From Chryseobacterium gleum (GTDB lineage Bacteria; Bacteroidota; Bacteroidia; Flavobacteriales; Flavobacteriaceae): DNA of 64,000 bases. Position 1 is the first letter of the stretch. Each line of letters begins with the position of its first letter. Both the position numbers and the translations under genes were made by a program. This document shows positions 60,679-64,000 of the stretch, piece after piece. The notes beneath the pieces are model-generated. The model did not search any database. It was not told the DNA's origin and saw nothing but the letters and a program-made list of their open reading frames with translations. Location: NCBI GenBank assembly GCA_945881885.1, contig CAMCVI010000006.1, forward strand, positions 62,001 to 126,000, read 5' to 3'.

Positions 60679-61739
60679 AAATAATCTTCAAAGGCCAGTA
60701 AAATCATTGATTCATCAACTTTTTGATTGATTTTACTTTCTCCAATTTTATTTAGTAATGTAAATTTTACGTTTCCAAACTCATTTTTTTTATCAAAAAC
60801 CAATAATTTCAGAATGTTGTGTATATCAGTTTCCTCAAATTGAATTTTTTCAAAAACATCAGTTATAATGTAATTTATTTCAGCAAATTCTTCTTTAGAA
60901 ATTAAATTTAATTGAAATGACAGGTGACTTTCTAAAATCATACCAATAGCAATAGCTTCGCCGTGAAGTAACTGTTTGTTTTCCTCAAATTCTAAAAAAT
61001 AACTTTCAATAGCATGGCCTAAGGTATGTCCGAAATTTAATGCTTTTCTGATACCATTTTCATTTAAATCCTGGGAAACAATGTCAATTTTAATCTCAAT
61101 TGATTGTTTTATTAAAACATCTAAATCATCTGTATTTAAGTCATTTAAGTTTTTTAAAGTATTCCAATATGACTTGTCGTAAATTAAACCATGTTTTAGC
61201 ATTTCAGCCAATCCAGAACGCATTTGATTTGAAGGTAATGTTTCCAAAAATTTCGATAGTATAATTACCGATTTAGGTTCGTTTATAACACCAATTTGAT
61301 TTTTAAGATTGCCTAAATCAACACCGTTTTTTCCTCCAATAGAGGCGTCAACCATTGCTAGAAGAGTGGTTGGGATATTAATAAATTCGATACCTCTTTT
61401 AAATGTACTGGCTACAAATCCGCCAATATCTGTAATTACTCCGCCGCCTAAATTCAATAAAATACTTTTTCTATCAGCTTCTAAGTCTATTAAAGTATGC
61501 CATAAATCCATACAGGTATACATGTTTTTATGCTCTTCACCAGCTTCAATTTCAATAATTTCTATTTCAATTTCTGTTGGCAAATTAGCTAAAAAATATG
61601 GCAAGCAATATTCATTTGTATTTTCGTCAACTAAGACAAAAATTTTAGAATAAGCTTCTGGTTGAAGCAGATTTTGCAAATACGCAAAGCTTTCCTCATT
61701 AAAAAATATTGTGCAATTATTAGTTTGAATAGGTGTCAT
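60669..61739 (-). CDS. aroB: 3-dehydroquinate synthase
   Basis: Second step of the shikimate pathway; NAD-dependent. 356 residues. Motifs LNLGGGVITDIGGFVASTFKRG, TTLLAMVDASIGGKNGVDL, and RKALNFGHTLGHAIE with the Zn-binding His residues. Single gene; I do not see a clear TAnnTTTG box before it. Confidence 0.95.
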   Translation of the reverse strand: MTPIQTNNCTIFFNEESFAYLQNLLQPEAYSKIFVLVDENTNEYCLPYFLANLPTEIEIEIIEIEAGEEHKNMYTCMDLWHTLIDLEADRKSILLNLGGGVITDIGGFVASTFKRGIEFINIPTTLLAMVDASIGGKNGVDLGNLKNQIGVINEPKSVIILSKFLETLPSNQMRSGLAEMLKHGLIYDKSYWNTLKNLNDLNTDDLDVLIKQSIEIKIDIVSQDLNENGIRKALNFGHTLGHAIESYFLEFEENKQLLHGEAIAIGMILESHLSFQLNLISKEEFAEINYIITDVFEKIQFEETDIHNILKLLVFDKKNEFGNVKFTLLNKIGESKINQKVDESMILLAFEDYLKK

Positions 61740-61803
61740 TACTAATTTTATAAATTCATCACAAAATAAATTAAAAAAAATGAGAAATCATTAGTTCAAT
61801 AAG

Positions 61804-61811
61804 TATATTTG
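61804..61811 (+). promoter_or_regulatory. Promoter -7 box of the proline dehydrogenase gene (TATATTTG)
   Basis: An exact consensus 25 bases before the ATG at 61837. Confidence 0.7.
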
Positions 61812-61836
61812 CATTCCTTAATATGAATTCAATAAA

Positions 61837-63006
61837 ATGGAGAAAATATTTAACAATACGGAAAAAGCCTTTTCGCTAAAATCTAACTCAGAATTAAACC
61901 GAGCACACTTTTTATTTCAAATGATTGGGAAACCAGCATTGGTAAAAATAGGCACTTCGTTAACCAATTTTGCTTTACAATTTCATTTACCTGTTGAAGG
62001 AATTATTAGAAAAACCGTGTTTGATCATTTTTGCGGTGGGGTAAGTGAACAAGATTGTTTGCAAGTAGTAGCTAAAATGCATACCAAAGGCGTTTCATCT
62101 GTTTTAGATTATTCCGTTGAAGGTAAAGAAGAAGAAGTACAGTTTGACGCCTGTATGAAAATGACCTTAAAGACAATTGATTTTGCCAAAGAAAACAAAG
62201 CCATTCCGTTTGCAGTTTTCAAGCCAACAGGATTAGGAAGAATTGATTTGTACGAAAAAGTTGGTTTAAAAGTCACATTGAGCGCCACCGAAAAAGAAGA
62301 ATGGAATAGAGTAGTGGCACGATTTGAAAAAATATGTCAATATGCCTTTGATAATGATGTGCAAATATTAGTTGATGGAGAGGAAACTTGGATGCAAGAT
62401 GCGGCTGATGATTTAGTCGAACAAATGATGAAAAAATTCAACACCAAAAAAGCGTTGATTTTTAATACCTTACAATTGTACAGATGGGATAGAGTGCCTT
62501 ATTTAAAAGCATTACACCAACGAGCAAAAGCAAATGGCTATCATATTGGTATGAAATTAGTTCGTGGTGCCTATATGGAAAAAGAAGCCAAACGCGCTGA
62601 AGAAAAAGGCTATAAAAACCCTATTTGTGAAAACAAACAAGCTACAGATGATAATTTTAACGAAGGTTTGAATTACATGCTGGATAATATTACTGAAATG
62701 GCAATTTTTGCTGGTACGCACAATGAAGAAAGTTCTTATTTATTGATGAGTATGATGCAAGAAAAAGGCATTTCAAATAACGATTCACGCATTTGGTTTG
62801 GGCAATTATATGGTATGAGTGACAATATAAGTTATAATTTAGCCGATAATGGTTATAATGTTGCTAAGTACTTGCCTTTTGGACCCGTAAGAGACGTGAT
62901 GCCTTATTTAATAAGACGTGCACAAGAAAATACATCCGTAGCGGGGCAAACGGGAAGAGAATTAGCCTTGATTATTTCGGAACGAAATAGAAGAAAATTG
63001 AAATAA
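61837..63006 (+). CDS. Proline dehydrogenase
   Basis: 389 residues, monofunctional FAD enzyme oxidising proline to pyrroline-5-carboxylate. Motifs: FKPTGLGR, FNTLQLYRWDRVPYL, LVRGAYMEKEAKRAEEKGY, and the C-terminal YNVAKYLPFGPVRDVMPYLIRRAQENT. Lacks the DNA-binding and P5C dehydrogenase parts of PutA. The gene stands alone, with P5C dehydrogenase not in view. Confidence 0.94.
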   Translation: MEKIFNNTEKAFSLKSNSELNRAHFLFQMIGKPALVKIGTSLTNFALQFHLPVEGIIRKTVFDHFCGGVSEQDCLQVVAKMHTKGVSSVLDYSVEGKEEEVQFDACMKMTLKTIDFAKENKAIPFAVFKPTGLGRIDLYEKVGLKVTLSATEKEEWNRVVARFEKICQYAFDNDVQILVDGEETWMQDAADDLVEQMMKKFNTKKALIFNTLQLYRWDRVPYLKALHQRAKANGYHIGMKLVRGAYMEKEAKRAEEKGYKNPICENKQATDDNFNEGLNYMLDNITEMAIFAGTHNEESSYLLMSMMQEKGISNNDSRIWFGQLYGMSDNISYNLADNGYNVAKYLPFGPVRDVMPYLIRRAQENTSVAGQTGRELALIISERNRRKLK

Positions 63007-63041
63007 AATGTAAAAAAAGTTTTTTTTATATAAAAAATTCA

Positions 63042-63049
63042 TAAATTTG
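63042..63049 (+). promoter_or_regulatory. Promoter -7 box of the last gene (TAAATTTG)
   Basis: An exact TAnnTTTG match 24 bases before the ATG at 63074. Confidence 0.55.
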
Positions 63050-63073
63050 ATTGAACTTTTAAATTTATATGAG

Positions 63074-64000
63074 ATGAATAAAAAATTACTTATTTTATGC
63101 ACAGCATTAGGTGCATTTTCTTTTGCAAACGCGCAAGAGTTTTTTTATGACAATTACAACACCCTTACAGTTGGTAATATTGGAACTGACGTAGCGGGAA
63201 CTGGTTTAGGACAAGGTGGGTACTACACGTTTGGTACTGGTGGCGCTAATACAAATTTTCAAATTGTAGCTGATACTCCTGCACAAGGAAATGTAGTACA
63301 AATGACGGGATCTGCCACTGCTACTGGAACTTGGTTTTTGTTTAAAGATATTAGTGCCGCATGGACAGCTAGAACTAGTGGAAATAATGTTCTAAATTTA
63401 GAGTTTGATATTTTTACAGGTGCTGCTACAACAAGTAAAAATACTGCAAGAGTTTACATTTATAATAGTGATGGATCAACCGTGTTAGGTGGTTTAAGTT
63501 TTAATTTTGAAACTAAAGTTATATCTGGTATTGCATATTATGATAATGCAGGCACCCTAAACACTTACTCTTTTAATTTAGGTCCTACAGCTACTCCTGC
63601 TCTTACTTTAGCAGCGAGTTCTTGGGTTAGAGTAGGTATTTCATATAACACTACTACTAGATTAGTTACTTGGAAAGGTCCCGGATTTTATGGTACAATA
63701 ACAGGAGCTACTCCTGCAACTGGAACTACCGCTCCTAGTGAAGTTGATTATTTACATACTGCCGGAACAGGTAATACAGTTTCAGCCACTTCAAAATTTG
63801 ATAACTTAATGGTTAGAGCTAACGCAACTGAAAATTTATTAGGGAATTCAAACTTTAATTCTTCAACAGCTATTTTTTCAAATATATATCCTAACCCTGT
63901 TGTAGATATTGCTTCTATTAACTTAGTTGACGCTACAATTAATGCTATTACAGTAATGGATATTAACGGTAGAGTAGTAAAATCTGGTAATTCTAATGAA
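63074..64000 (+). CDS. Secreted protein with T9SS-type C-terminal domain (3' end outside window)
   Basis: At least 309 residues; the frame is open to the last base. Signal peptide MNKKLLILCTALGAFSFANAQ, then a beta-rich domain of LamG/jelly-roll appearance (EFFYDNYNTLTVG to SKFDNLMVRAN). From about residue 275 a sorting domain begins (FSNIYPNPVVDIASINL and VMDINGRVVKSG), type A-like; its last part is cut off. Substrate or role cannot be judged. Codons and composition match the neighbours. Confidence 0.8.
   Translation, partial: MNKKLLILCTALGAFSFANAQEFFYDNYNTLTVGNIGTDVAGTGLGQGGYYTFGTGGANTNFQIVADTPAQGNVVQMTGSATATGTWFLFKDISAAWTARTSGNNVLNLEFDIFTGAATTSKNTARVYIYNSDGSTVLGGLSFNFETKVISGIAYYDNAGTLNTYSFNLGPTATPALTLAASSWVRVGISYNTTTRLVTWKGPGFYGTITGATPATGTTAPSEVDYLHTAGTGNTVSATSKFDNLMVRANATENLLGNSNFNSSTAIFSNIYPNPVVDIASINLVDATINAITVMDINGRVVKSGNSNE

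Overview
The window is a 64 kb piece of a low-GC, AT-rich chromosome from a member of the Flavobacteriaceae, most likely Flavobacterium or a close relative. The evidence is the Bacteroidetes-type promoter (TAnnTTTG, sometimes TAnnTTCG) in front of at least thirty genes, the near absence of Shine-Dalgarno sequences, the type IX secretion (T9SS) protein PorQ, three secreted proteins with T9SS or T9SS-like C-terminal sorting domains, and flavobacterial family pairs such as PASTA protein-RluD, DUF3822-RsmD and SpeA-deoxyhypusine-synthase-like. I see no insertion sequence, prophage, integrase, CRISPR array or rRNA. Almost everything is chromosomal core and near-core content.

Layout. 1-2.8 kb: end of a probable cation/proton antiporter, a CvfB-like S1 protein, then pyrE and a NUDIX gene divergent from one another. 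2.8-9.3 kb: secreted M14 peptidase, DbpA-like helicase, coaD and ddl, PASTA protein and RluD. 9.4-14.7 kb: ilvE, a DUF4920 lipoprotein with a CxxCH lipoprotein, lipoprotein MsrB, porQ-cmk, small outer-membrane barrel. 14.7-24.1 kb: rpsA with a 119-base leader, pheT, kup, NlpC/P60 protein, thiolase. 24.3-24.6 kb: tRNA-Ser(GCT), tRNA-Pro(TGG), tRNA-Arg(TCT). 24.6-31.2 kb: two paralogous cysteine-cluster proteins, T9SS-exported endonuclease I, RsmB-type methyltransferase, beta-propeller lipoprotein, and an ECF sigma factor with a membrane protein and a periplasmic protein. 31.3-37.8 kb: HAD phosphatase, SRPBCC-photolyase pair, DUF2911 protein, Smr protein-cysteine desulfurase pair, glutamine amidotransferase. 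38-41 kb: a 1011-residue choice-of-anchor protein. 41-49 kb: yaaA, then two operons (DUF2520-KdsC-like-UbiA-Maf and pyrR-pyrB-two small genes-rnz) and pdxH. 48.6-54.3 kb: rsmD, DUF3822, RecD-like helicase, kdsB, a secreted protein, an exported Mn-type superoxide dismutase. 54.3-57.7 kb: a repeat-rich gap, PlsC-like acyltransferase, and an XRE regulator facing an M14 peptidase-Lrp operon across a gap with four similar palindromes. 57.7-64 kb: acidic protein, arginine decarboxylase with a deoxyhypusine-synthase-like enzyme, aroB, proline dehydrogenase, and a secreted protein cut by the window end.

Functionally the genes supply pyrimidine synthesis (pyrE, pyrR, pyrB, cmk), Kdo for lipopolysaccharide (kdsB, KdsC-like), cell wall (ddl, NlpC/P60), translation (rpsA, pheT, tRNAs, rRNA modification), polyamines, and redox/oxidative defence (MsrB, SOD, YaaA). 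No clearly new defence or mobile system is visible. The parts most worth a second look are the palindrome-rich XRE/M14/Lrp locus, the ECF sigma cassette, the CxxCH lipoprotein pair, the exact 4-base spacing between promoter and start codon in four genes, the TTG starts, and several families of short intergenic repeats.
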